Position numbers and translations under genes: made by a program. A stretch of DNA of 6,807 nt from contig CALMYW010000421.1 of assembly GCA_937873665.1 (NCBI GenBank), positions 1-6,807 of the forward strand. Direction: 5' to 3'. This document shows, piece after piece, positions 6,236 through 6,807 of this stretch (its first letter is position 1; each line of letters starts with the position of its first letter). This DNA comes from an uncultured Sphingorhabdus sp. (GTDB lineage Bacteria > Pseudomonadota > Alphaproteobacteria > Sphingomonadales > Sphingomonadaceae). Below the pieces are notes generated by a model that worked only from the letters and a program-made list of their open reading frames with translations, was not told the DNA's origin and searched no databases.

Positions 6236-6807
6236 GGGGCTCTGACGCACTTTTGATGATGTCGATCAGCATGCTGCGCCGATCAGTCTTGCTTCGAGCA
6301 GATCGAGCTTGGCGCGGCCGTACATCTGGCGTTTGACGAGCTTGAGCTTGGTGATCTGCCCCTCCGTTTGGCCATTCGACCAAGGCGATACGATCGCTGC
6401 CCGGACGGCCGCGAGGTCCTTGACGATGCCATTGGCGAACGAGGTGACAAGGCTGGTTCGGGCGCGTTCGAGCCAGGGATCGAGCGAGGCTGCGGACTTC
6501 TTTCGGATCATCGCGTGGAAGGAGCCGATGATCTCCCGGGCCTCGGTGAGCGGCGGGATGGCTTGTTCGATCGCGGCGATGGTGATGCTTTCGGATTTGG
6601 TGAGCGTGTCGTGCCCGGTTGTCATCAGGCGGGCAATGGTACGGGCGGACGGAACCCGATGCAGTCCTTCCGCCTTTTCAGCGCGCCGCCGGCGTGTGGC
6701 CCATTCGGTGACCACCCGCAGCGATCCGCGGAAGCCCTCCCCTCGCAGGGAAGGCCCCAGTGCATTATTGGGACACAGATTCACGGTAGGGCCTTAAATG
6801 CCTCTGT
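6236..6807 (-). mobile_element. ISL3-like insertion sequence, one end plus transposase 3' part
   Basis: The transposase on the minus strand belongs to the ISL3 family. About 25 bases beyond its stop, the + strand reads GGGGCTCTGACGCACTTTTG (from 6236), which has the GGxTCT-type start I associate with ISL3-family terminal repeats. This would be one end of the element, placed inside the IS66 tnpB. The other end and the target duplication lie outside the window, so the boundary is provisional. Confidence 0.5.
6266..6784 (-). pseudogene. ISL3-family transposase, C-terminal part only
   Basis: The open frame of 172 residues ends with PWSNGQTEGQITKLKLVKRQ, then MYGRAKLDLLEARL, the C-terminal block of ISL3 transposases. 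E141 in NGQTEGQ is the expected third acidic residue of the DDE site. Residues about 16-35 (EGFRGSLRVVTEWATRRRR) resemble the internal helix-turn-helix of the longer ISL3 proteins. Full-length family members are roughly 400-550 residues and the two catalytic aspartates lie upstream of this piece. The only usable start is GTG at 6784, with an in-frame stop at 6796-6794 just above it, so the remaining N-terminal part is lost or in another frame beyond the right edge. The fragment should be catalytically dead on its own. A sequencing frameshift near 6785-6807 is an alternative. Confidence 0.75.

Noticed and set aside
6309..6797. Open frame of 162 codons on the + strand
   Set aside because: It is antisense to the ISL3 transposase fragment, whose C-terminal motif is clear.
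1..6807. CRISPR array, tRNA, rRNA or riboswitch
   Set aside because: I saw no regularly spaced repeats, no tRNA-like cloverleaf ends and no conserved riboswitch core on either strand.

Overview
The window carries a catabolic gene cluster for an aromatic or alicyclic ring compound, bounded on its right by decayed insertion sequences. GC content looks moderately high. The gene families (IclR regulator, type I extradiol dioxygenase, meta-cleavage-product hydrolase, PrpE-like ligase, SDR) and the IS66 and ISL3 remnants suggest an alphaproteobacterium, plausibly a sphingomonad. That assignment is inference from gene content, because no phylogenetic marker is present.

Layout. Positions 1-700 (minus strand) hold most of an IclR-family regulator, cut by the left edge. 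Positions 701-905 are a divergent control region with a candidate promoter and a 7-9-7 inverted repeat. Four genes then run rightward: an extradiol ring-cleavage dioxygenase (906-1796), an alpha/beta-hydrolase of the meta-cleavage-product type (1855-2712), a propionyl-CoA-synthetase-like acyl-CoA ligase (GTG start at 2715, 2 nt after the hydrolase stop) and a short-chain dehydrogenase (4733-5572). Gaps of 2 to 58 nt suggest one transcript. Positions 5573-5811 hold no gene I can support but contain a perfect 26-bp palindrome. From about 5812 comes an IS66-family left end with a frameshifted tnpA and the first codons of tnpB. An ISL3-like element on the minus strand appears to interrupt that tnpB, and it runs off the right edge.

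How the genes may work together. The dioxygenase opens a catechol ring next to its hydroxyls. The hydrolase splits the resulting vinylogous diketone into a dienoate and a carboxylic acid. The ligase, whose closest recognisable relatives activate propionate, could convert a short-chain acid released by the hydrolase to its CoA ester. The SDR would oxidise or reduce an alcohol/ketone intermediate or a dihydrodiol. The usual lower-pathway genes (hydratase, aldolase, acylating aldehyde dehydrogenase) and a ring-hydroxylating oxygenase are not in this window. The IclR protein is the obvious candidate regulator. The most distinctive point is the tight coupling of the meta-cleavage hydrolase to a short-chain acyl-CoA ligase. 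I found no clearly unprecedented system.
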